Shown in pieces: positions 44,479 through 55,150 of a stretch of DNA of 64,000 nt. Numbering within the stretch: the first letter of the stretch is position 1; each line of letters starts with the position of its first letter. The position numbers were made by a program, and so were the translations under genes. The notes beneath the pieces were generated by a model. It ran no database searches. It was not told the DNA's origin and worked only from the letters and a program-made list of their open reading frames with translations. Origin of the DNA: Phycomyces nitens (Eukaryota > Mucoromycota > Mucoromycetes > Mucorales > Phycomycetaceae); contig JAHRBC010000001.1 in NCBI GenBank assembly GCA_022702545.1, positions 3,100,001 to 3,164,000 of the forward strand, given 5' to 3'.

Positions 44479-45766
44479 GGCTACAAATACAACAACAACA
44501 AAAAATAAAAGGTTAGAATGATGTACTGTTGGTCTCAACCACTAGCCTGTCAAAGATGACAGCCAAGACTGATCCATCTTTCAGACTTCTGTGACCTCAT
44601 TCTTGGCATCTATTGTATACTTGCCTAATCAATAGGGATGAAGAAATAGATGAAAAAGAGAATACTTTTTTTCAAAAAATAACTGCGGTGTGGTGAACGC
44701 GAAAGTCGGTCTCATGCTGCCAATCCAAACTCTCAATACGTCACACAACACGGCCAAAAGCAAGATCAAAAAAAGTGAGGTTGATTTCGATTCTGGTCCT
44801 TTATACGTGTTATACAAGAGGTACATTGTGGCAGAGTATACAATATATTGGAATTTTTTATAGATATTTATATAGATATAGATATATTTGTATATGTCTA
44901 TTTATTCAATTATAGTAATGGCAGCAATAATTGTTATCGGGGTAAAGAGCATAAATGAGAGCGGGCTTAAAGGTTAGCGGAAGATCGGAACATGGGATCC
45001 TTTGTGGGTGAGCAGACTATACAATAAAGAGCTGTTTATATCTAGGGAACACGCAATTCAGAAATTAATAAAGAAGTGTGTGTATACATGAGTATATTGG
45101 ATGGGATATAATATAATATAAGCCAAAAGACCGTCCTATCTACTATTTTTTTACATGTCAGTTGCCAGGGTGCTTAGGTCCCCGCCCAAAGCAAGCCACC
45201 CCATTTTTAGAAATAAGAAATGCACTGACGTTCTGCAAACAATAATAATAAAATATATGATGATTGTCACTCTGTGAATTCCAGACTCTGGTTACAGGAC
45301 AATGCTTTTTTGGTGGGTTGAGCACCAAGAAAACCCAGAGTGCTAGTCAGATTCCATATTACCAGGCTTTAATTAATCCGATGAAAATAATATTGCCTTT
45401 TAAAACAAATCTTTATTTTCTAGCATATTCCATGGTCTAAAATACAATCTAATCCAAATAGATACTTGTCACCAACCTTTATTTATTTTTGGTTCCTGTC
45501 AAAAAGCTAAAAAAAAAAACAATGGTTGCCATGGCAAGTTAATTTATCACCATGTCTGACCGTATCCAAGGGACAATGGAAATAGAATAATTTTATGTTT
45601 TACCTGACAATAGTAATGTAATTGTAGTTGACAAAAGAATTGAAAATGAGTCAAGAATAAAATAAAGGAGAATTTAATAGCACAATACGTGGTAGATGGT
45701 ATTTTAGTTGTTTTGGAAAAGCTGTTCAAAAACAAACCTGCAAAAGGTACCTTTTTTGCTTTACCA

Positions 45767-45803
<37 letters not shown>

Positions 45804-46139
45804 TATTCTTTTCATGGTCCCACCTTTATAGTGCTTTAAAATCATGCCATGCTTTATTTACACGACAGTTCTATTGGATCCTTGAAACTTTTATTACTTG
45901 ACATGATTTATCAATAGACAAGTTTAATAGTTCCAAAGGAATGATTCTCACATATTACATGTCTTTTATTGTCAATCCATCAGGGCCACTTGGGAATTTT
46001 CAATCTTTACCTGGTAACTTGCCAAATAGTACAGTTTTACAGTCCCTTCATAAAGTAAGATTGATGATGTTGAGTTCAATGTCGTGCAAAAAAAAATTGT
46101 GTGGTTCAATAATGATGTCGATTGATCCAAAAATAAAGT
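44479..46139. other. AT-rich spacer with TATATG microsatellite
   Basis: Promoter of the RRM gene followed by AT-rich DNA without a supported gene. A hexamer TATATG/GTATAT run lies at about 45766-45802. The right part may belong to the Tc1-type element that follows. Confidence 0.5.
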
Positions 46140-46179
46140 CGTGCTCGCGTGTCATAAACTTCTTTTTATTTCTTGTTGC

Positions 46180-47004
46180 TTAAATCCTTTTGTTGTTGTA
46201 ACTGAAGTGGAAGAAAGCTTGACGCAAACCTTTGCGAATATTGATGTTTTCCGTGTCACTCTTTATAACTTTATGACAACTGAGTGCAATATATATATAT
46301 ATATATATCAAGCAGGCACAATTCCAGCCTGTAAAAAGAAATAGTAAAGAAAAAAGATTCAAAGGTACGATTGGGTGCAAAAGTGGCAGAACACTGACAT
46401 GGATTTCCAAACAAATTGTGTCTTGTTTACTGAATCAGCCTTTCATATCAATTTGAAACGAGGTATGGCTTGGTCAAAAAAGGGAACTCTTGCAATATTT
46501 AGTGCTTAAAACGAAAGCAACCGCAGGATAGATCTTGGGTACAATATCTTTGACTGGTTTAATTAGTGTTAGTTTGAGAGTTTCAAAGCGTATTAAAAAG
46601 AGAAATTTAGTAAAACTGATGGTTATAGCATAGGAATAGTGACAGGGCATTATTTGAGCCTTTTAAAATATATTGATTAAATGGACACGTATCTAGAAAT
46701 AAAGCGGTATTATCTTGTCATGGATAATGCTCTAATTCATAAATCAACGAATACAGGAAAATACATTCACTCTCGAGAATATCGCTACATTTACTTTCCT
46801 CTGTATTATCCAAAACTAAATTCAATTGAGCAGTTCTGGTCAGTTGTCACGAGTAAGGTTAAGCACAATGTGTTTCTGAGAAAAGAATCACTAATGACAA
46901 GGATTGCTGAAGTTCGCGATAGTTTATATTTAAGTGACTTAAAAGGGTTTGTTACTCATTCTGTCAAATGCTTTAACAAATTTCTCGGCAAGGAAATGGT
47001 ATAA
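46180..47004 (+). pseudogene. Broken Tc1/mariner-type transposase (DDE_3), catalytic part
   Basis: Several frames together give a Tc1-like protein. 46195-46290 encodes VTEVEESLTQTFANIDVF and TLYNFMTTECN. About 46370-46485 encodes YDWVQKWQNTDMDFQTNCV and ESAFHINLKRGMAWSKKGTL. 46681-47004 encodes YLVMDNALIHKSTN, YFPLYYPKLNSIEQFWSVV and a C-terminal helix. MDN holds the second catalytic Asp and IEQFW the final Glu. The first catalytic Asp, expected just before ESAFH, appears as Thr. A TA microsatellite (46290-46309), stops and frameshifts interrupt the frame. The element cannot make active transposase. Terminal repeats were not found by eye. Confidence 0.8.
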
Positions 47005-47530
47005 AGTATCCAATGCAAATCTCGACTTAGTATTCAAAAAAAAAAAGAAGAAGAAGAGTAGACCATGCGCAATACCTCCTTTTGAATTCTTGTTTTCTTT
47101 ACTTTCAATCGACAACAAGAATCTTAAAATTGCAAAATTTTTTTTTTGGGATTTTTCTCTTTGATATTTGCTTGATTCATCATGCTTGAAAATATTTTTA
47201 TTTGGTAGCTAGCTATAATACTGTTTCAAATGACAAGGTTGTTTATTGTTATGGTATGACAAAAAAATCTATGTAAATTCGAAATAGAGATGGTTGGACG
47301 ATGTCAAATAGGTAGATCAGACGCAGAGACAATGGAAGACGTCAAGAATAGGTAAAACATCAGGCATATCCATGAATACAGGGTTCTCACATTAAAATTT
47401 GGTTTTTGACACATTTTAACCGTTGTACACGCTTTAACATAACCGAACGTCACGTATTGATCTTGGGAGTTAAACATGCATAAAATAATATATTTATTTA
47501 TTTACAATTTACTTGATAACTCTCTTTACA

Positions 47531-48150
47531 ATGAATATAAGCAGTAAATTTAACGCATCAACTGAGCAACAAGCCAGCCAGAAAAACCAGGAAAACAAGA
47601 CAAGAAAGATATCAGAGCGCCCTCAGACAACAAGATCTCTTCCAATTCGCAAACTTATCATTGAAAAGAGCACTAATCAATTAAAGACTCCAACAGAAAT
47701 CGGTAAGGAGCTCAACATTTCCAGAGAAACTGTCTCTGTAATAGTCAAGAGATTTGAAGAAACTCGTACGACTATGTACAAACCTTTGGGGTGGTAATAG
47801 GCAAAGAAAGATCAAGGAGCACCATAGGAATTACATCCTTGATATTATTGACAAAAATAATACGGTGACACTGGAGAAGATCAGGTCACAGCTCCTAAAC
47901 AAGTTTGATGATATACAAAGCATTGGAATCTCCACCCTGTCCAGGTTTCTCAGCAATGATGAAGATAATCTCGTTGAAGAGATCGACACCAATTGGGAAA
48001 AAAGAGAAATGACAAGATTTTTCTAAAAAGAAAATAATTCGTGTTGAGCCTTCAGCCTAAAGGGATTTTATACAGCCAGAATTATATATTCGTAGATGAG
48101 ATAGGGATTAATATCAACATTGTAAAATGCCGGGACAGATCCAAGGCAGG
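47531..48150 (+). pseudogene. Second broken Tc1/mariner-type transposase, N-terminal part
   Basis: From ATG 47531 the frame encodes RSLPIRKLIIEKSTN and TPTEIGKELNISRETVSVIV, a helix-turn-helix of the kind used by Tc1-type transposases to bind their ends. Near 47760-47800 the frame shifts, and the next frame continues with GNRQRKIKEHHRNYILDIID and a second DNA-binding subdomain (SIGISTLSRFL). About 48080-48130 in a third frame reads NYIFVDEIGINI, the first catalytic Asp region. Beyond this the protein is lost in stops. This copy differs in sequence from the one at 46.2-47.0 kb, so it is another family member, not its missing half. Confidence 0.75.
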
Positions 48151-48916
48151 ACAACCAGCTCTGGTGATAACAAGGATGATCTCCTTTGTGCTATAACAAT
48201 TGCCAGTCCATTTAAAATCCCATTTTTTTTACTATATTTTCTAAATTGCAAAATGGACAAGGGCTATAACGTACCTCTTCATCATTCTTTGTACGACATT
48301 AACTCCCCACCTCCAATATTCCAAAGAAATAGTATTCCAGGATTGGATAGCCAGATAGATATCTCCCATTTACCTAAACAAGCTAGCTTATAACTTGACC
48401 CTGCTTTGGAGCCTATATGAAATATATCGAATTCATATTCTACCAAGATATAGGGTAATAAAAAATCCAAACCAACTTTGAGACAAATCACTCTAGTCAA
48501 ACCATACTACACACTTTATAAATTAATTGAGAAAACAAAGCAATCCCACCAAGGTCATTCACAGCTGATATGGAGAATCTGGTCTGTATGATCAAAAACT
48601 GTGTAGACTGAACCTTTTTACCCATAGCCAACAAATATGATCTACTTGTTCCAAAGAAAAAGGTTGAAGACATACTCTTTACGGTTCAGGAAATCAGCAC
48701 CCAAACGCTTAAATTTGACCTCTTTAAATCCCAAGTCAAACTAGATACAAGTTTGGTCTTCTAGGGAGTCTTGGACATACTAAATACACTTTGTAAGCTG
48801 TAAAAACCATGTCGACATCAGTCTTCAAGGTGACACGATCGATTTCCCGAGGTGCACAATAACAATAACGGTTCTCTATTTTTTTTCTTGTCTAAAATGT
48901 CCATCATTCGCTTGCC
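48151..48916. other. Decayed tail of the Tc1-type element and RAX1 promoter
   Basis: Frames are short and broken. The left part probably continues the decayed transposase at 47.5-48.15 kb. The last 100-200 bases are the likely promoter of the following RGS-domain gene. Confidence 0.45.
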
Positions 48917-50252
48917 ATGATTCCCAATTCCACTCCTTTTAATACACCTTACACCAACCTGGATAATAATAAAGCAGGTCTTGTCCATCGACCCTGGAGC
49001 ATTAACCAGGCCAACAGTCGATTGGAACCAAACACATTACAAGCTGCCCTTGCAAATGACCTGAGTTATCAACAGTTTGCCGAAAAGGATCGTTCTATCC
49101 CTCTAAATGACCTTTCTTCTACCCAAAACCGCCAATCCAACAACCCTTATAATCAGACCGATAATCATGCTATACCGGCCACAATACACCATGGCTTGAA
49201 GCACAAAACATATGGCTATACTGATCCATTTGCAGCTGCTCCAATGGAAGCATGGCAAGAGATGAAGGATTACAATCTCAAGGTCAATGGATTACCAACT
49301 CTAGACCAGATGATGCGTCTCAATACCCTCAGCCCATTGACTCTTTCCCACTTTTCAACCTTTCTGAGGCGTCGAGATGTCCATCAGAATCTCAGTTTCT
49401 TATTGGAACTTGAAACACACGATAAGCTCTGGCGGGCTCATCTAAGCAGCGTAGAGCGTAAACAAGGAATCAGACATTCGAGATTCTTGCTTCATGCTCA
49501 AAAGACATCATTCAGATCCAATGATCCACCTGTCTTGGAAGATGAACATGAAATTGAAATGGAATCCGCACGAGTACAGAATCAAGACGCTTCGCTAAGT
49601 CGTCATGACCTGGTACAGAATTCGACCCGAATCTACCGAACATTCTGTTCTGCAATGGATGCAGCTCAGCCAATTCATTTGCCAGAGGACCATCGTTTGG
49701 CTCTGGAAGAACTGATTGAGAAGCATCATCGACCAGAACCTGTAGTGTTTGAATCAGCACGATCGCATGTGTTTGAGATTCTCAATGTGTTTTATTATCC
49801 TCAATTTGTCGACAGTGTACTGTACACCAATATAGCCATCGTCAGTGCACGTATTCTCATGTTTACAGGCGTGCTGTTCCTGACAATGGCATATGCATTG
49901 GAGTTTGCACTCATCTTTTTGGACAAGGGCACACAAACCACACGATGGTGGGGGATCTTGCCATTCCTGGTGGGTTGGACAGGTCTTATTGCAAGTGTCA
50001 CAGAGTTTGCCTGGTGGTTGGCCTTTAGTGGAAAATGGTACTGTATTCAAAGGATTATTGTATTTTCAAATAACTCATTGGGTTGATATTCTTAGTGAAA
50101 TTCGGTTCATGGTCTATAGCGAGGTCCTGGATAACTCTATTAGGCAGATGCACACAAAACGTGGCTGTTTCTGGCTGATTTTGTCTGTAGCAGTGGCGTT
50201 TCTGAATACGCTAATATTTGCTTTTATTCCTGCTCATCGTTTGACAGCCTAG
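48917..50252 (+). CDS. RAX1: Rax1-like protein: RGS domain plus C-terminal membrane spans
   Basis: Two exons (48917-50037, 50096-50252), GT-AG, 425 residues. After a polar 130-residue N-terminus comes an RGS-like domain: LPTLDQMMRLNTLSPLTLSH, FLRRRDVHQNLSFLLELE, later LVQNSTRIYRTFC and VFEILNVFYYPQFVDSVLY. A long insertion splits its helices. Three hydrophobic spans close the protein (ILMFTGVLFLTMAYALEF, WWGILPFLVGWTGLIASV, FWLILSVAVAFLNTLIFAFI), ending P-A-H-R-L. This RGS plus three-TM layout is that of fungal Rax1, which with Rax2 marks sites of polarised growth. Catalytic GAP activity is not assumed. It converges with the Myb/zinc-finger gene, 298 bases apart. Confidence 0.8.
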
Positions 50253-50371
50253 ATTATACGATCTTTTCATGCTGATAAAGTATTTTGTACGTGTGTTTAT
50301 TAATTTGAAGTCTTTGAATATTTTTTTTTTGGAAATCGTGCTGATTGTCATTGGAATGGGCTTTATCAAAA

Positions 50372-50418
50372 AGAGGGGAGGACGAGGAGGAGAGGAGGAG
50401 GAGTAGGAGGAGGGGGAT
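50372..50418 (+). repeat. G-rich polypurine tract between convergent genes
   Basis: A run of about 45 almost pure purines with many GG, GGG and GGGG groups lies midway between the 3' ends of RAX1 and the Myb/zinc-finger gene. Such tracts can form triplex or quadruplex structures and slow polymerase; here that is only a possibility. Confidence 0.6.
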
Positions 50419-50550
50419 GAAGAGATTGTAGGGAAGCATGCGACTATACAGGTTATGGATGTTTATTTTGGTTCACTTGCCCACCTATTTTTGTTGTTGT
50501 TGTTATTGCTGTTGTTGTTGTTGTTGTTGTATGTATGTGTGTGTATATGC

Positions 50551-51729
50551 TCATGTCCCTGGAAGACATGCAGTCTTGTTGCGCTGGTTGCTCTTGTGTC
50601 GCTTGAGAGCATCCAATCTACACAAAAAGGGGTGAGTAAATATAGCCTCCAGAGTCACAAGAGGCGTACCTAGAGAAGCTCTTGTTGCAGCCCATGCACC
50701 GGAATGGCTTGTCGCCATCATGGATCTTGACGTGTCGCTTAAGATCATGATTACGGCTGAACGCAGCCTGACACACCTGGCATGTGAATGGTCGGTCATC
50801 TGTATGCGTCCGCGAGTGGCTCTTGAGGTTGTACAGGCGTGCAAAGGTCTTTCCACAGTTGGGGAACAAGCAGGGATAAACTGTCTGTGTTTGGTTGTTG
50901 ATAGTAGTAGTAATGGGTGCTGCAGATGCATAGATCGACATGGCCGCAGATTGGGTCTCTGCAAGGGCAGGATCCGACCGTCTTCGCTTCATTCCTGTTC
51001 TTGATGGTGCTCCAAAGGATCCATGGTTTAAAGACCCTCCATGGTGCGTATTATTTCCAGACGAGTTACTAGAGTTGTTCATATTGCTGGCTGCCACCAT
51101 ATGGGCCAGATGACTGCCATTGGGCGCTGCCTGTGCTGCTTGCGCCAATGCATTAACTGCTGCTGCAGCCGCTGCAGCCACAGCCCCATCATTGCTAGTT
51201 CCAAAGGGGTTTAAAAAGAATTGAACTGGATGGTTGTCTGCATCATCAGGTTGAGTTTGAGCCTGATTTTGCTGTTGTTGCTGCTGTGTAAGCTGTTGAG
51301 CATACAAGGCAAGTGCAGCAGTATCAGAGAAATTAAAGGTAGTAGAGGAAGGGCGAGGGTACGTGGCTGGTAGTCCTGAAGAACTTGTTGTATTTTGAGC
51401 ATTTGGTGTTGTAGAATTGGTGGTGTTTGATGCTGATGTTGGCAGAGTCGAAAGAACTGAAGACGGATGCATATTTCCCAACAGTGCTTGTGACAAGAGT
51501 GCCTCAATAGCTTCTTGATTGCCCTCTCTGGCCTTTTCTGTAATCTTTTGAGCCACCATATTCCAGTCTGTAGTTTCAAATAGTCGAATCATCTTGTCAT
51601 CCATTTCCAGCTTCTCTGATCTCTGTTGAGATGCATGGGGTGGTGATGATGGATCAGGGCTTGCATTTGGCGAGCCTTCGATATCCACATCCCCACGGCG
51701 TTGCTGTTGCTGTTGCTGTTGTTGCTGTT

Positions 51730-51764
<35 letters not shown>

Positions 51765-52921
51765 TGTTGCTGTTGCTGTTGGTGTTGTTCCTCTTCATCA
51801 CCTCTGATCTTATTTTGAAGCCATTCTCGGTCAAGATACTTTGAGGCTAATGTATTGTCCCACCGCTGCTTCAACTGTTTTCCCTTGCGTCCAGGAATCA
51901 TACTCGCAACCTCCTTCCATCTTCCATAACCGAATTTTTTGATACCAGCCAACAGTAATTCATCTTCTTCGCGTGTCCAGGTACCTCGTTTGTAGGTCAT
52001 GTCATCACCCATATCTATACCCTCTACTGAAGATGATGAAGCATTAGATAAACCGGGATAATTGGCAATCAACATGACATTGCTTGCTTGTTGTTGTTGT
52101 TCATCCATATTCGAGTTTCCGTCTTGATCAGAAGGATGACTACCAATGCTAGCCGATCTTTTATCAGTCTTGTTTTGGCTCTGGGCTAGGCCCAGTAATT
52201 GCAAGGCTGTCGCAGCAGCAGCTTGCTCCATCAACTCGGTACTATCCTGTTGTTTAGATTCTTGGCTTGTCTCAGAAGGACGTCGTTCGATACCCGACAC
52301 TTGTTGTTCACGCAGCATATGAAGAGATTCTAAAATGATATCAGACCAAGGTTTTCTCGCTTTCACTCTTGCTTCTATCCCTCTTATTGTCATTACATAC
52401 ACCCTTTAATATATCTAGACTGATTTTTCTTTTCTTTTTTTTGCTAATTTGATGTACTACATGTAGCGCCTATTAACCCCAGCTAAAATATGGCCCCCAG
52501 ATTCGTAGTGGTCATTTACAAAACTTGACTTGCCTGGTTTTACCGAGAGAGCAGCAGCAACAGCACCAACAACGTCCATATCACTGTGTGCGTTTTGTAA
52601 TAACGCAGCTGTCAGAGCAGCACTACTGCTTCGTAACTGTGACAGGTTTAGGGCTGCATCCTTTTGCTGGCTGTCATTTGCAAGAGCAGTGCGTACGGGA
52701 GGAGGTGAGTTTCGAGGTGAGTGACTAGTAGGGGTGATGGCAACCGAGCAGCTTGGAGAAGGGACAGCTGTCACATCCAGTGTGGGACCATCGTCACTGT
52801 TGACATCCTTGAGTAATTGGGGAATAGGTGCCTGGTTTGCTTGGGAGACCGGGTCTTCGGGGTTCTTGTGGCGACGCTCACTATGAGGCGATTGGGTGGC
52901 AAAGGAATGAACACGGGCCAT
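50551..52921 (-). CDS. Myb/SANT plus C2H2 zinc-finger transcription factor with polyQ
   Basis: Modelled as three exons: 52921-52461, 52403-50670, 50617-50551, 753 residues. One Myb/SANT repeat ([40 protein letters not shown]) keeps the three spaced Trp positions. A Gln run of about 30 follows (51700-51790), then Asn/Ser/Thr-rich and Ala-rich segments, then three C2H2 fingers: [21 protein letters not shown] with [23 protein letters not shown] with VKIH, and [19 protein letters not shown] with KSNQ, so the last has a non-standard final ligand. The last intron splits finger 3. Intron 1 is less sure: the 57-base GT-AG choice (52460-52404) keeps phase, but a longer intron with a GC donor at 52533 also does. 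Likely a nuclear regulator; target genes unknown. Confidence 0.82.
51700..51792 (-). repeat. CAG/CAA repeat encoding polyglutamine
   Basis: A mixed CAG/CAA tract, with a pure CAG core at about 51741-51766, encodes about 30 glutamines next to the Myb domain. Interruptions by CAA should stabilise it, but length variation is likely. Confidence 0.9.
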
Positions 52922-53739
52922 GATAAGCCAATGGATGCGTAATGTGTAGGTGTATTGTTTTTTTTTTTATTAAAAAAAACTGTTGCGAGGAGAAGTGTAG
53001 CTTTGTTTATGTGTGAATACTGGCGCCTTGCTGTATGTATATTTTCGAGGTTGGTTTTTCGTCTTCTTTCCAAGGTCTTTCAAGTTGCTCGTTGCGTTTA
53101 TGCCGCTTGTGTCGAAATGCTAATGTCGCCTGAGGTTTAGACTGCGAGCGCCGGTTGGACGAGGTTAGACGGAGTTCTGCGAAGAGAGGAAAAACAAGAA
53201 TCGACCAAGCCTTTCAACCAAGCCTCGATTATAACCAAAAAGCAAGGGAATTTGGAAAAGGAAATAACAGTATTAATCCACCAATCAAAACCGTGTTTTC
53301 AGGAAATATGCAACGTCATCAAATAAATTTCAACGTCATCATCGGAAGGTAAATAAACACGTTTGAATCTAATTGTGCCATTTATCCTAGGCAAACAAGA
53401 GAAATGGAGATATTTTTATATTCAATCTTTAGCGCACGGGCCTGGCCTTGTGTAAAGACAATAGGAATGGTAAAATGGAAAAGCACAGCCAAGACGAGAA
53501 ATGTAGATATGTAGATTGAGTTTTAGGTTTTAAAATCAAATAGGTTTTTGTTATTGAATATAATTATTAGATTATTTATAAACCAAATTCTCGACCTATC
53601 TGTTGCAATGACAATTATTTAAAATAATAAAAAAAAGGAATGAAGATGCGTTTGGGTTCTTAAAGTGCTTATATGAGTTGTGAGAGATGTTTGAATGTAA
53701 TTTGAGTACAAAAAGAGGGGTTTTTTTTTCTTTTTTTTT
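52922..53739. other. Intergenic: promoter of the Myb/zinc-finger gene and 3' flank of bHLH gene
   Basis: About 820 bases with no supported gene. A GAGCGCCGG-type GC-rich patch lies near 53147-53160, upstream of the Myb/zinc-finger start; the rest is AT-rich. Confidence 0.5.
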
Positions 53740-55150
53740 TTACTGTGGGGGCTGGAGATACTTTAGCTTGCCGCAACTCAAAAGCCGTTCCCGAAAGGCG
53801 GTTTCTTTGCCATATTCTTCATCGGCGGGAATATTAAGACTTGGGGCATCCATTGTGTCGTACGGCTGGGACCAGTCTTCGGGAGTGTCGTCTTCTGTGA
53901 CAGGCATGACAAGAGCGGGAGTGTCGTGATAAGGAGTGCTATGTACAGGATGATGGGAAGGAATGGAGATCGAATCGTAGGAAGAAGGGTGGTGCTGTCC
54001 GGGGAATCGGTGTTTGTTGGCAGAACGTTGTTCCTGCTTCAGACGATTGTAGAGACTAGACGAAGTAGGACTGTGGATGTTGTGTTTGGCCAGGAGGGCT
54101 TGTTGGACCCTCAACTGCTCCTGGAGCCGCTCCAGCTGGCGTTGCTGATCTTTGTGGACCATCAATGCAGCAACAGCCTCAGGAGGAAGATTGGTAGGTA
54201 TCGCATCACTTAATCGACGGGGAATTGTGGTGAATGCGGTGGGACGGGTGAAATGCTGGTGTTGATGATGCTGGTGTTGATGGTTGTGGTTTTGATGGTT
54301 GTGGTGCTTGTTCATCAGATTCGAAACACGGCCCTTGACCTCTGCACGCATCTGCAAGGCGGCCAGACGGTCCTTGAGTCCCTTGTTGCGCTTCTCGAGA
54401 TGGCGGATATAGTCGACAGCCTTGAAGAGAACAGTGCTCTTGGAGTTGTTGATGTTTTTGAGGGTTGGGATGATGTCGGTGAGGTCTTTGAAGCCGCTGC
54501 GGATGGTGTTGCGACGCTTCTGTTCGGATGCAATATGATTCGCTCTCTTCTCGTCCTCTGTCAAGAGGTCTCTGTTGGGCTTTGTACGCTTTGACAATGA
54601 TGGCGATGGAGGTGGGGACGGGGAGTGGTCATGGGGGCGCTTACGGATGCTGTCTTCTGCTGCAAGGTCAGGTGAGGGCTGGATTGGAGGCACTTGCGGG
54701 CACGGATTGTCGATGAATTTCTGGGTAGACTTGAGACTAAAAGGATCATTGTCTAGCTCTTCTTCGAGGAAGAAGCCATTGAGGAATTCGCCAAAAGTCT
54801 TTTGGTCGTGCTCGTCCAGAAGAACATCGCGGTAGTCCTGGCTGGGGATGTAAGACTCGGCTTCAAAGGGAACTGGAATCGACAGGGCAGGATCGAGCCC
54901 CAGGCTGAAATGGAACTCTGGAGATTGGATTGGATTGGATTAGATTGGGTTAGGCACGCAAACGGCGGCTGGCAACCTATTTACCTTCAAACGAGCCTGG
55001 TTCCTGCAGACATGGAGGCTCGTCAGGATCACACAGACTGGATATCGAATCACGGCCAGAATACAGGGAGGGCGGGTTGTCCCAACTGCTGTTGCTGGTA
55101 ATGCTGGTAATGCTGGCAGCCTTGTGAGGAACGGGCGTGTCGAACTCCAT
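53740..55150 (-). CDS. bHLH transcription factor, Mlx/Max-like
   Basis: Two exons (55150-54985, 54917-53740), GT-AG, 447 residues. The bHLH is in the middle third: RANHIASEQKRRNTIRSGF for the basic region and helix 1, then LTDIIPTL, then STVLFKAVDYIRHLEKRN for helix 2, running into a short leucine-repeat coil (GLKDRLAALQM). The H-x3-E-x2-RR pattern predicts binding to CACGTG-type E-boxes, and the helix-1 wording is closest to what I know of Mlx/Max-group proteins. The N-terminal part is acidic (FLEEELDNDPF), a candidate activation region. After the coil comes a His/Asn/Gln-rich run (about 54255-54320) and a Pro/Ser-rich tail. A nuclear metabolic regulator is a reasonable inference. Confidence 0.85.

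Noticed and set aside
52375..52533. Third GC-AG intron in the Myb/zinc-finger gene
   Set aside because: Donor GCAAGT at 52533 with acceptor at 52375 keeps phase, but a 57-base GT-AG intron (52460-52404) also works and fits the intron sizes here better. Not claimed without transcript reads.
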